Positions 28,934-39,974 of a DNA stretch of 64,000 nucleotides are shown here, piece after piece; position 1 is the first letter of the stretch; the number at the start of each line of letters is the position of its first letter. The DNA is from Flectonema sp. DT1601. Taxonomy: Eukaryota; Euglenozoa; Diplonemea; Diplonemida; Diplonemidae. The position numbers and the translations under genes are program-made. The DNA lies in contig OZ025784.1 of NCBI GenBank assembly GCA_964019425.1, positions 1,488,001 through 1,552,000 of the forward strand, in the 5' to 3' direction. The notes beneath the pieces are model-generated. The model ran no database searches. It saw only the letters and a list, made by a program, of their open reading frames with translations, and had not been told where the DNA came from.

Positions 28934-31900
28934 ATGTCAGCAACTACAAAGAACCTTCCTACTTTAGGTGGAAGGTTGCGACAGTTGAAAGAAGGAATGA
29001 GAGTTGAGAAATTTGATCATCGTCAGCAACACCTAAATCAACATGCGAGGAGTGAACCACAAACTACTACAACGACAACAACAACAACAACTACAACAAC
29101 TACAGATGATGATGCGTGGATTCAAGCATTGTTGTTAAATGATGATACTGCAGCAACGGTAACTGAAATGAGAAGAAATGCAAGTGCCCCTCGGATTGAC
29201 AAACACTACGCACCAGAACCAGCAGGTTATTCAATACCGTCAACAAGAAGTACTTCAAGAGTTAATTATCTTCCCACATCTCCAATGAATGGAAATCGTA
29301 TGAACGTAACATCAACTGAGGCAGCTATCGAGAACTTAGAAAGAGCTACCCGAGTGTTTCAAGAAGTCACTCAACTATATGATGATGTTACTCTACCTGC
29401 CCCTCCAAGTGGTGTTTCAATGCCAGCACCAGTAGTAGCAACGTTACCTCCCAGACATAATAGTGGAGGTTCTGTTAGTGGTAGAAGTCGGTCTGCTCGT
29501 CCATCACCTTCAGTTGATGTAAATGGAGGATTAGATTTTAATTTGGGTGTCAGTCCCAACAGACTTCATGAAACTACAGAAGATAAATGGTTAACAGCAA
29601 GACCACCTGGTATTCGGAATAGTAGATCTGCTTCAAGAGATAGACCTGAGAGAGGAAGACCATCAGCATCATTGGATATGTTAGCAGTACTACCCAGATC
29701 TAGATCTTATGAGTCAAGAGCTAGTCCTAGTCCTGTTCATCAATTACAAGATATTAGAAGAGAAGGAAGTCGATTAGCAGCTACTGACCAAGATTACTAT
29801 CCTTCTCGACAACAATCCAACAACAGCCTCCCACCATCTCCAAGGGGTTGGGGACTTCCTTCTGAACGAGACCGACCAGATTGGACAAGAACTAAAGATA
29901 CAGCTGATCCACAAAAATATTTCTCTGATCAAGTCAGAGCTTTAGAAGAAGGATTTACAGCTCTACGAAGTGAGCAATCAAGATTGAATAATAGAGAAGT
30001 TCAACTTCGAAGTCGAGAGAAAAGCTTTCGACCAGACTCACCGCGAATAGTTCCAGCTCCAGTATGGTCAGATATCAACCAGTTTAATAACATGAATGGA
30101 AGTGAGAAATTACAAATTGAAAATGGTGCTCCTCGTGACAGACCACAACGAGCATCACGACAGTCGAGTCCTCACCCAGTGATATCTGGTCCTGGCGGTA
30201 GGTCTGAATTTCGTAGTAAATTAGAACAACAACAAGTTCAGTTAAACAATGCATTTCAGAATGAAATAAGAGATCACGAAGCAAATACTCGTGCTGTGCT
30301 ACAGTCAATTGATGTCAGTCGTAGTCACCTTTCCAGACCTCCACGCAGCAACTCACCAACAAATTACTTCGACAACTCTATTCCGTCAAAGAATGACATC
30401 CGCAGGACTGTCAGTCCAGGTAGGTTAGATATTCCAGCCAATAACACTTACGGAATTGGGTATGAATAGTTTCTTTATATTTGATGAGGTATACTGGCTT
30501 GGTCATAGTGAGGGAAAAAAAATAAATCAAAACAGGTCACCTAATGCAGTGGGAAGTTTGCAATCGTCACCCAGACCACAGAAGCAACCGCAACAACTAC
30601 CCTTGTCTCAGGTATGTCAATAGAGGTTTATTATTTAATAGCACATATGAGGATTTGAAATACAAAACGAAACCAAAATTACCACAGGGCAATGATTGGC
30701 TAACTGCTCCTATCAAAGACCCTTTTGGAAGGGTAGCTGACCCAGATCAGCAGAGTAAGGAACAAGCTCAGCGTCAAGAACAACAAGAGACAGGTTTAAA
30801 TGATACCCCAAGATCTAATATCATTACACCAGCTTCTGGTAGTTTAAAGAATTCAGTAAGAGGTGGTCAAATATCAATTGCTCCAAAGACAATAAAACCT
30901 GTCATTCCATCAATATGGGCTTCTAGAGAAGCTCAGGGTGAAATGGCGAAATCACCTCCCCGTCAACACCGACCTGCATCATATCAATCTGCGGAAAGTC
31001 CAGCCAGAGTTGAAGACAGACTTTCACCGAGACGTATGAAACCAGAAGAGAGTCCAGTCACTATTCTGATTGATGCGGAAGCAGAGTCAAAGATAACTGT
31101 AGCTGCCAGACCTGGGGATACGATGGCTCAAATTAAAGCAAAGATACAAGAATTAAGACCTTCGATGCCAATGGAATTAGTAATTCTCCTCCACAAAGGT
31201 AGTGAAGTAGAAGATTCTCTTCGACTGTGTGACTACGATGTTGATGATCAAAACTCTCTTCAATTATTGATAAGATCTGTTCCACCGGCAGCACCATTAC
31301 AAATTGCTGCGTCACCGCCTGCGGCAGTTGGATCTGCGGTAGCTATTGGAGGTGCTTTTGAGCCACCGAGAGCAGCCTTACCGCTACCTTCAAAGAAGGT
31401 ATTCGTGAAGTCAGTCAACTCCTCAGTAATAGACATTACTGTAATACAAGGTGAGGATGAATCAACGTTGTTATCAATAACAAGACAAAGATTAAAGCTA
31501 CCTGATGTCCCAATGATCATAAGAGACCCAGCTGGTGTTGCTGTCAGACTTCTGTTTGAAGAAGTAAGTGTTGGTAATATTTATACTTTATCTCCTGCAG
31601 CTATTGAAGCTGCTCCGTTTGGAAACACACAACCACAATTACAACCAGTTACAGTACAACCGCTGTTGCCATTGCAGCCTGCTGCAGTACAACCGCTGTT
31701 GCCATTGCAGCCGGTTGCGGTACAGCCGGCTGCAGCACAACCGCTGCTGCAACCGGCTGCAGTGCCGTTGCGTCCGAATTCACCTGCTGGATCACCTCAG
31801 AGGCCTGACTTGTCAGAGTTATCTCCTGTCTTTAGTGCTGATGTAGACATACCTTCAGCTATTCCTTCGGTAAAAACTGGTTGGCGAAATATATTCGAAC

Positions 31901-32814
31901 AGGTTCAACAGAAAGAAGCAATCGTCCTAAGACATAACCTCGCAACAGCACTCCGAAGTGCTCCAGTCAATCTCACAAGTCTGTCACTTGGGTTTGGAAG
32001 ATGTCTTAATGGAGAGGAAGTCGGGATGATGACTTCTTCTTTTGAGCAGAAGGACCCGGGATCAGAGATTCGTTGGGAGGATTTCGAAAGGGAAATCATG
32101 GCCTATCAATTTAAAATTGAATTATCTCCAAAGAACTGGGACGCCGTGTCTCCGTTCTCTGATGTCGTCAAGGGTTCTGTTATTGAAGTATCAAAAGATA
32201 TCTCTGCTAAGAAACAAAAAGTTCTTCAATGGGGGAATGGTTTGGTTACAAGTTGTACCTTTTCTCAAGCACCAGCAAGAATTCCATACGCAAACGTTTC
32301 ATTTTCTAACGGTAAGTCAGAGCCGGTAAAATTAACTGATTTGAGAATGCTGTTGGGAGTGTCACCTCCAAACATTCCTCAACAACAACTAGTTGCGGGA
32401 TCAACTCAAAGTCCTCAAGGATCACCACAAAGGATTATTACAAACAGTACGATGGCTAGTGTACCCCCTCCTAATATTACTGGTGCTGGAACATCATTCG
32501 GTGGATTTAATCTGGGAGCTCCTTCAGTTACACCTCAACACTCTTTTGTAGGAACTAATATGTCAATGGCTGCGACACCAGCATTGAGACCTAGTCAAGG
32601 ACGTTCTACAAGTCAACGTCGAACTCAACCCGTTGAGTCGGGGAGAGGTGTCGCAAACAGTACTATTGCTGCTCAAGTGACATCTCGTTTACTCGCTAAT
32701 CGCAATGCTTTTCCTGTAAATCGTGGACGGGGTGGTCGGAGAGCAACATCTGCTTCTGGAGCCTCTCGTCGACCTCAAGGCAGACCACCGGTTGACACAA
32801 TTAGTCACCGATAG
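28934..32814 (+). CDS. Disordered protein with two ubiquitin-like segments, three exons (1254 aa)
   Basis: Exons 28934-30459, 30536-30611 and 30652-32814. Introns of 76 nt (GTATGA..AAAACAG) and 40 nt (GTATGT..ATATGAG) both preserve the frame. The acceptor CCCCCTTTTCAG ends at 28865. The N-terminal 500 residues are disordered, with a poly-Thr run and many SPxx/RSxS sites. About residues 669-743 form a ubiquitin-like domain (ITVAARPGDTMAQIKAKIQE, LVILLHKGSEVEDSLRLCDY). A second weaker one follows at about 782-847 (KKVFVKSVNSSVIDITVIQG). Between and after lie Pro/Gln-rich repeats (QPLLPLQPAAV) and an Arg/Gly end (NRGRGGRRATSASGASRR). Likely a cytoskeletal or RNA-granule scaffold; no family name can be given. 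Confidence 0.7.
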
Positions 32815-34108
32815 TTTAAGTAGTCGACTTCCGTATTTGGTATTGTACTTAATGAGGCATTGCTCACATTTTAAACCCCTCATAGACATGCTATTTTAGA
32901 GTTGGTGTGCATTTATTTAATTTCTTTTAGAGTAGAGGAAGCCCTTTACTGTTATTTTAAGGTCAACTGTAAGGATGAAATAGTCAACTAACGTTTGGAG
33001 AGAACAATCCGTATCTTTCCCAGGTAGGACACGGTTTTTGAAATTATAAATTTTTTAATTCATTCCGCATCCCTCTTGCTGCCTTGATAAGCGTCTTAGG
33101 GTTGTTCCCACAGGTGGAATGTGTCCTCTCTACGGATGTTGCTGTTGCTGTTGTATTATTTGTCACTACAGTTATCCACTCATAGAACCTAGATTCTGTT
33201 CTACTACAGTATTCAAGTCTAGTTTACTCATCATTCCATTGTGAGCCTTCGTCTCATAGCACGATAGATCAGGATGACCGCGGTTTATTTGTATTTTTTT
33301 ATTAGAAATAGTGAGAAAAAAAGAGAATTGGGTAAAAAAAATTTTTTTTTTTGTTTTGTTTGTGCGCAACTGATACAAACTGAAATTTAGAAATTTAGAA
33401 ATAGCAAAAAAAAAAATAATTGAAAAAAAAAAAAAAATACATAAAAAATAGAACCTTCCTTAGTATTTATTCTTCTTAACACTTTTCGTTATCACATATG
33501 TAGTAAGATGCGAATCATTGTATATTTTCATATCCCATCCCCCCACTAAAAACCTTGTACAACTCCTTACCGGGATAGTGTTGATTTTTTGCAGTAGTAG
33601 AATACTGCTTTTGCATTTTTTAATTTTTCTTTTTTTTTTTTTTTTACAGTTAAGGGAATTTTTTCCACTGTTGTGTTGGGCTATTTGGCAAAACTCAGCC
33701 GACCCCTTCGCAAAGGTAGGCTAGGAAAAAAAACACTATCCTTTTTTTTTTTTTTGATCGTAATTTTACTACCTTTTTTTTCTTTTTCTCTCTTTTATTT
33801 TCTTTATTTTTCTTTTTTCTCATAAGAAATTTATGATTATATGTTTTTTCTGTTTGAGTTTTTGTATTAGTCAAATTTCTCTTATCGAGGTAATCTATTT
33901 TTTTATTTCTAACAGCAGAACAACAGAAGAGATTGCCACTTCAGGTTGCGGAATGTTCACGCATTCCCTTTCGGCAAACCCGCGCAGAAACACAAGTGCT
34001 CCCATGACGGCTTTGAGGCGAGCAATTACACCTTGCCTTAGCAATTGTCCTTGTTAAACATTACTTATAGCTGTCTCCGTTCTCTCTTATACTTAATTAT
34101 CATGTTTA
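32815..34108. other. Intergenic region, homopolymer-rich
   Basis: No convincing gene. It holds a partial copy of the ~75 bp repeat (GTTTGTGCGCAAC on the minus strand, 33357-33370) and a T17-ACAG acceptor-like site near 33650 with no clear ORF behind it. A dispersed hairpin repeat lies at 33933-33987. Some of this could be 5' UTR or upstream exons of the gene at 34125. Confidence 0.5.
33933..33987 (+). repeat. Dispersed hairpin-containing repeat, copy F2
   Basis: Shares ATTGCCACTTCAGGTTGCGG, AATGTTCACGCATTCCCTTT and CGGCAAA with 18034-18102; the other copy has ~14 extra bases inside. It lies ~140 bp upstream of a gene, so it could be a retroposed fragment or a conserved short RNA sequence. 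Confidence 0.6.
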
Positions 34109-34124
34109 GGCCATCGCTGAAAAG

Positions 34125-36005
34125 ATGATGCGGGCACGTGCCCGCTCTCCTAAAAGATTACAGCTGTTGTTTGGATTATTCTTTGGATTGATCTTCGGTT
34201 GGGAATTATTTTCTGTTTCATTAGCGTACGGTAAGAGGCTTTCTTTTAGTGTTGGAGATGAAGTTGTTGTTGATCAACTGGGGATGGACTTAACCCAATC
34301 GAGTCCTCACATACGCTGGTCTACAGACTACAGTTCTGTAGTTGGTGTTGTTGGTACGATTGAGTCCCTCGATGTTTCGTTACATATGTATGAAATACGA
34401 TATAAGAAATACATTGCGTGGTTCCCAGCAGAAGCCGTTCTCAAAACCCATAAAAAGCAACTCGCCAAACTACAGCAAGACATAACAAATAAATTAAAAA
34501 AGAGATCGAATAAACATCACAAGCAACATGTTGATGATGATGTGGAACACGAGATGGATGACATGCAAGTCCGTAAAAAAGAACACAAAATGAAATTAAA
34601 AAAGCGAAAACAGCTGAACGACATCGAACACGACGACAGCATTGACGAAGAACACAAACCGACACCTGTGGCTGTGGCTTTAAGTGACCTTCGCAACCTT
34701 CTTGATGATGACGATGAGGGTAATGCTCGGGTTCGTATTGTTGTTGGAACTACTCCGCTTCGCGTTATTTCAGAAAACGAAGATGATCAACCCACGCCAC
34801 CTGATGCTTTAACTAATTGTTTTACTGCGTCTAAAAACGGAAATACGATCACATTCCAAACACGTTTCAAAACATACCTCGCCATTGGCAGTGACGGTAA
34901 AATTGCAATTGATAGAGTGGAGGCTAGGTCTTTTGAGAATTTTTACATAACTCCTGCGGGAAAAAAGAATACATTTACACTTCATATTGAGTGTCCTGCT
35001 TCAATATGCGGAAAGACAATACGGAGGTATATCTCTGAAACCGACGGTTTGATTTCTGGTAGGGACTCGTCCTCAGGTGCAGCTAAGATTTCATTCTTTA
35101 AATGCATTGACACTGAACTTGATGCTAAGAATAGTTTTTCATCACCGAAAGTTCTCAAAATACCAAAAATAACAATATTCGCAACTCTTAAACCGATTTC
35201 AAAATGGGACAAAGACGGATACGATGAACAGTTTTTCGATAATTCAATGAGTATATGGCAAAAGCTTTCCGTTTCAAAACGATACGTTCTTTCAGAAGAT
35301 AAGAAAACCAGAGCATTGGCTGAATCAAAAGATGATATCAAATCAGATGGTGAGATAACAATCATATCGAAATATCACGTTCCGACATACAGATCAATCT
35401 TTCAAAGAGTTATTGAGTTAGAGTCTTCCGGATTCTTTGTGTTTACAAATATCGATTTGTTATTTACGTCGTCGTTGACGAAGACGATTGCTGCGGTGTC
35501 TGATTGGGTTCGTCACGGAACTGACATATCAAAAATTCTATTGGTAGGTAGAAGATTCAATCACGTCTTTGGTTCACACAATAGATTGAAACTCTCAGAA
35601 TCCGACGATTGGGAAGAAAAAGTTGAAAATCTCAAAGGAAAACAATGGCAAGAAGATGCCGTCGATTATTTTATTGTAACGTCTGATGCTTTCGATTTCT
35701 CTGAGGATGGGGATATTCCTCCGATGGTAGTGGGTGGGACTGCCTTTGATAATTGGTTACTTCAAAAAGCTCTTTTAACACCCGACATCACAGTTATTGA
35801 CACCACAAGTACCGTTACCGCAATTCATCAAACTCCTCCACAGGAATCTCTTTTCTCTTCTCATCAAAATCCTCAGTCTGCATACAATCACAAGCTTGGT
35901 GAGGCTGCTGGAGGTTGGGCAAAAGGAAAAGTAACTCAAGCACCTTACGCGACGTTTTGGTATCACAATAATATTGTTATTCATAAACGAGGAATTGTCA
36001 CTTAG
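34125..36005 (+). CDS. Secretory-pathway glycosyltransferase-like multidomain protein (626 aa)
   Basis: A hydrophobic stretch at residues 12-36 (LLFGLFFGLIFGWELFSVSL) is a signal peptide or signal anchor. Residues about 38-105 look like a small beta-barrel (VGDEVVVDQ, IRYKKYIAWFPAEAVL), as in MIB/SH3-type modules. A charged His/Asp/Lys-rich segment follows, then a beta-trefoil/fascin-like region (GNTITFQTRFKTYLAIGSDG). The C-terminal ~290 residues end with a GT-A-type pattern: VFTNIDLLF (a DxD-like NID), DYFIVTSDAFDF, GGTAFDNWLLQKAL, VIDTTSTVTAIHQ. The AFDNWL..VIDxT..VTAIHQ order is seen in several uncharacterised glycosyltransferase-like families. Probable Golgi/ER luminal enzyme; donor and acceptor unknown. 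ATG follows ATCATGTTTAG (AG 34109) by 15 nt. Confidence 0.6.
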   Translation: MMRARARSPKRLQLLFGLFFGLIFGWELFSVSLAYGKRLSFSVGDEVVVDQLGMDLTQSSPHIRWSTDYSSVVGVVGTIESLDVSLHMYEIRYKKYIAWFPAEAVLKTHKKQLAKLQQDITNKLKKRSNKHHKQHVDDDVEHEMDDMQVRKKEHKMKLKKRKQLNDIEHDDSIDEEHKPTPVAVALSDLRNLLDDDDEGNARVRIVVGTTPLRVISENEDDQPTPPDALTNCFTASKNGNTITFQTRFKTYLAIGSDGKIAIDRVEARSFENFYITPAGKKNTFTLHIECPASICGKTIRRYISETDGLISGRDSSSGAAKISFFKCIDTELDAKNSFSSPKVLKIPKITIFATLKPISKWDKDGYDEQFFDNSMSIWQKLSVSKRYVLSEDKKTRALAESKDDIKSDGEITIISKYHVPTYRSIFQRVIELESSGFFVFTNIDLLFTSSLTKTIAAVSDWVRHGTDISKILLVGRRFNHVFGSHNRLKLSESDDWEEKVENLKGKQWQEDAVDYFIVTSDAFDFSEDGDIPPMVVGGTAFDNWLLQKALLTPDITVIDTTSTVTAIHQTPPQESLFSSHQNPQSAYNHKLGEAAGGWAKGKVTQAPYATFWYHNNIVIHKRGIVT

Positions 36006-36313
36006 TAAATTTCACTGACAAAAAAGTTTTAATTTCTCTAAAAAGCGAACAAGTAATACTTGCATCTTAGAACAAGTTGTTATTCAATTTCGGTGAATTT
36101 TTTTTCACTTTTTTTTTTTTTTTTTCATTCTTCAGGTTAACATAGCTGACTATTGGAAAAAAAAAAAAATAATCTCCGGACTTTTGTTGGATAATACTCG
36201 TGGAGATCTTTTTAACTACATTCGCAAGGTGTTTAGTCAGCTGTTTTTTGTGATCCATAACTTGCTTCTTTATAAACATTATCGAAGGTATTTCCCCCCT
36301 TAAAAAAAATATT

Positions 36314-38373
36314 ATGTCATCGGTCTCTGATGCAATTGCGGCTAAGGACCTATCTCAACTAAAGAGCTCGATATCAGATAGTAACTTGAATGAACTCATA
36401 AATGGGCTTACTCCGTTCTCTCAATGCATCAGTTCATCTTGGAAAGAAGGGTACATGTGGTTGGCTACTCAAGGATGTGATCCGAATGTAAAAAAGAGCA
36501 CCGGTTCTAAATCAACTGCATTCCATGCAGTTATTTGGGAGAAAGAGTATGGTTTTTTTTTTTTTTTTTTGTACCTACAAACCCATTGTTCGGTAGAAAG
36601 AGAATTGTGGCAGTGTCACTAACCTATTCCTTTATAAGGATTTTCTACCTGTTTGCGTACAAACAAAATCCTCTTCTCTGCTCTAATTGTGTTATATAAA
36701 CTACTAAAAACAACAGCATCGAAGAAGTCGAACTAGTCGCCATTAAATTAAAAGGAGATCCCAACATCGTGAATTCATATGGCGAGACACCATTACACAA
36801 TGCTATCTCAAAGCAGTGTTTGAAAAAGATTTGTCTGGCTTTGGAAAGAACAACAAGTTCAACAATTGAATTACTTTTAAAATCACATCCTCTATCAAAA
36901 AATGACGAATTTATCACAACTGGTCAAAACAAAGCCTCCCTGCTATACCTGTGTTGTAAAGTAGGAAATACTGATGCTGTATCATACCTGCTTTCAGTAG
37001 GCGCTGACGCAATGAAGTTACAGCATCCTTCTGGCTCAATTAGTTTACATGCGGCAGCGTTTTATTCTCATGATGAAGTATTAAGTTTGATATTAGACAA
37101 GTGTCCACAAGCTGCTTCTGTTATGAACAAAATGGCTAACGAATATCCAATAGTAAATGCCTTCAATCCAGTCTCAGGCCTTCCTTCTATGACGGCAGTC
37201 TGTAGGATACTCTCAGATACTAATGGAGATCTTTATGATTTATCTTGTAAGAACAAAATTAACGAATGCGCTGCAAGACTCAACACAACTGTTTTGCACC
37301 TTGCTGTGAAATCATGTAATCTGGAGCTCGTTAAGAAACTCTTAAAAGACTTCGACCACACTTCAATTGATTCCAATGGTGATATGCCAATTGACGTAGC
37401 AATTGGTGATGTTGCCGAATATCTGAAGAGTCTTGCTGCCGAAGTGCAGCCTGCTGAAGTGTCGCAGCCTGCAGAAGTTCCGCAGCCGGAACAACCTGTA
37501 GAAGTTCCACAGACAGAGCAACCTGTAGAAGTTCCGCAGCCGGAACAACCTGTAGAAGTTCCACAGACAGAACAACCTGCAGAAGTTCCGCAGCCGGAAC
37601 AACCTGCGGAAGTTCCACAGACAGAACAACCTGCAGAAGTTTCACAGACAGAACAACCTGTAGAAGTTCCACAGACAGAACAACCTGCAGAAGTTCCGCA
37701 GACAGAACAACCTGTAGAAGTTCCACAGACAGAGCAACCTGTAGAAGTTCCGCAGCCGGAACAACCTGTAGAAGTTCCACAGACAGAACAACCTGCAGAA
37801 GTTCCGCAGCCGGAACAACCTGCGGAAGTTCCACAGACAGAACAACCTGCAGAAGTTTCACAGACAGAACAACCTGTAGAAGTTCCGCAGACAGAACAAC
37901 CTGTAGAAGTTCCACAGACAGAACAACCTGTAGAAGTTCCACAGACAGAACAACCTGTAGAAGTTCCACAGACAGAACAACCTGCAGAAGTTCCGCAGTC
38001 GGAACAACCTGTAGAAGTTCCGCAGACAGAGCAACCTGTAGAAGTTCCGCAGTCGGAACAGCCTACTGAGGTACAGTTGGAACAGACAACAGAAGTAGAA
38101 GTGCAGCCTGCGGAGGAGGAGGAGGAAGAACAGTCGACAGAAGAAGACATGATGCCTGATCGAGACTTTAGCCTCACAGAAGAAGATCAGACCGAAGAGG
38201 ATCAGACTGAATTAATGGAAAAAGAAACTACTCCGAAAGACGTCAAATTGGAACAAGAAACAATAAAGGAACCTATTATTATAGATAAAGATTATAATGG
38301 AATATACACTGAAGAATACGATAATGATGATGATGAAGAAGGTTTTGGATTCGTTAACGTTCACTGCAACTAA
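36314..38373 (+). CDS. Ankyrin-repeat protein with PEQPVEVPQ tract, two exons (629 aa)
   Basis: Exon 1 is 36314-36546 and exon 2 36717-38373; the 170-nt intron starts GTATGG and ends CTACTAAAAACAACAG. The acceptor TTTCATTCTTCAG at 36135 lies 180 nt upstream of the ATG. Ankyrin units are visible at NSYGETPLHNAISKQ, LLYLCCKVGNTDAVSYLL, GSISLHAAAFYSHDEVLSLI, TTVLHLAVKSCNLELVKKLL and NGDMPIDVAI. From residue ~318 a run of more than 20 copies of a 9-residue unit (P/T-EQP-V/A-EVPQ) extends to ~535, then a strongly acidic tail. The repeat tract is probably extended and flexible. Function unknown; likely a protein-interaction scaffold. Confidence 0.75.
36594..36668 (+). repeat. Dispersed ~75 bp repeat, copy B, inside an intron
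   Basis: TAGAAAGAGAATTGTGGCAG through TTTGCGTACAAACAAAA. It lies wholly within the intron of the ankyrin gene. Without it the intron would be about 95 nt, close to the 68-91 nt of most introns here, so it appears to be an insertion that splicing tolerates. Confidence 0.7.
37440..38090 (+). repeat. Coding minisatellite, 27-bp unit, with 216-bp higher-order repeat
   Basis: Units of GAAGTTCCRCAG plus CMGGAACAACCTG or ACAGAACAACCTG repeat in frame about 23 times. An 8-unit block starting with CCGCAGCCGG at 37534 recurs at 37750, exactly 216 bp apart, with nearly identical variant order. This points to a recent block duplication. Confidence 0.9.
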
Positions 38374-39227
38374 ACTACATCTCGTCAATTAGGCCTTTAC
38401 AGTTTCTCGTTTTTTTTTTTTTTTTTTTTTTTTTTTGTTGTTGTTGTTAATGATATCCTTGTTAATTAGAAACAAATTTGTTTCCCAAGGAGAAAAAGAG
38501 AAACAAAAAAAAAAAAAAAAAGGCAATGCCAAGTTCAATTGAAGAGGAATAAACATTGAAAAAAAAAAAAAAAAAAAAGTAAAACAAATAATATTACAGT
38601 ACTTTTCGCCCAATATAATGCTTCGCTTGGCACTCACAGCCAAAAAGGCTTTTTTATTTTTTAGTTTTTTTTTTAATTTTTTTTTAGTTGTTCCGGTGAC
38701 GGTGAATTCTTCATTCATGTGACCCCGTCACCCTAACCTGAAATCTGCCTCAGAACTGTTATTCCTGGTCGGTTCTCTTTTCATTCAGCCAAACGATTTT
38801 CCTTCCTTTTTTTTTGATGTGATTGTTTATTATTTTTTGTCTCATTTTTTCACACTTCGTTTACTCACCAGAGAAGGATGTGATCAAAGACTATGGTGTG
38901 GTGTTGTTCAATCAGTTGTGTTATAATTGTAGAATGACAATACACACTTTTTCATTCATACGAAATAATTGGTTAACCCAGATAGTCAGGTGATTAGGAG
39001 TGGTATGGCGGAATAACTCAGACGTGTCATTATTTCATAGGGAATGGAGAACTATCTCTCCTCGTATTTTCAAGCTGTTAGTCTCTGGACTGGCAGTCTC
39101 TACTGGTGTGGGGGGTTACCCCGATTAAAGAATGTATTCTAACTTTAAAAAAGTTATTTAATTTAATTTAGCGACGGAAGTCATTTTAAAAAAAAACAAA
39201 AACAAAAGACCTAATAATAATAATAAT
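38374..39227. other. Intergenic spacer, homopolymer-rich
   Basis: No gene is seen. Runs include T27 (38410-38436), A19 and A20. The end leads into a (TAA)n microsatellite at 39211-39229 and the tandem repeat block. Confidence 0.55.
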
Positions 39228-39800
39228 AATATGGCGGGTCGCCTGGGAAAACTGCCTACCAAACATACACTTCTAGTGATTAGTCTTTTTACCTTCGTAC
39301 CAGTTTCTACTAAGTTCAGAACCGTGTGGTATTCATTCTTCGAAAGTACTCCAAGCACAAAGGAAGAGACATATGAACCAACCCCGGTTGACAAACAGCT
39401 ATCTAGTAATAATGAAATATAAATATTGAGACTGCCTCGATCCGATGACGTAATCATATCTACGGTTTGACATAATATGGCGGGTCGCCTGGGAAAACTG
39501 CCTACCAAAACGCACAGTTTTAACGGTTGGTGGTGTACTAAATTCAGAGGCGTGTGATTTTTCATTATTCGGATGAGTCAACCCCGATTGACTAACAGCT
39601 TTCGTAGTAATAAAAATATAAATATTTAGACTGCCGCGAGTCCTATGAAATATGGCGGGTCTCCTGGGAAAACTTCCTACCAAAACGCACAGTTTTAACG
39701 GTCGGTGGTGTACTAAGTTCAGAGGCGTGTGGTTTTCATTCTTCGAATGAGTTAACCTCAATTGACAAACAGCTCTCTGGTTGTGTTATGTCGTTATCAT
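39228..39800 (+). repeat. Three-copy tandem repeat, unit about 140-250 bp
   Basis: Copies start at 39230, 39477 and 39652 with TATGGCGGGTCGCCTGGGAA and AACTGCCTACCAAA (slightly changed in copy 3). Each continues with CTAAGTTCAGA..CGTGTGG, TTCATTCTTCG and CCCCGATTGACAAACAGC. Copy 1 is longer by ~70 bp because of extra sequence in the middle. No coding capacity is evident. It lies 170 bp upstream of the galactonate dehydratase gene. Confidence 0.8.
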
Positions 39801-39974
39801 ATCTACAGTTTGAAGTAGATAGTCAGCATTGAATCTCTCATTGTTCGTTCACGCAAAATAAATCAGCAAAAAGAAGTCTTTTTCTCTTAGCGATATAGAC
39901 ATTAAAGATGACCACCTCCATTATAATCTACTCATCCGATCTGTATTTAATCTCTCTTCAGGTTAATGTTATAA

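Noticed and set aside
30544-32814. Separate 756-aa gene
   Set aside because: Two short introns join it in frame to the 28934 gene, and its apparent N-terminus spans an intron.
37440-38090. CRISPR-like regular array
   Set aside because: Units are contiguous with no spacers, in frame in a gene, and the genome is eukaryotic.
37233-38177. 314-aa antisense frame rich in Cys (GTSTGCSVC repeats) opposite the ankyrin gene
   Set aside because: It is the complement of the 27-bp coding minisatellite, which has no stops on several frames by periodicity. The ankyrin frame continues a real domain and splices correctly.
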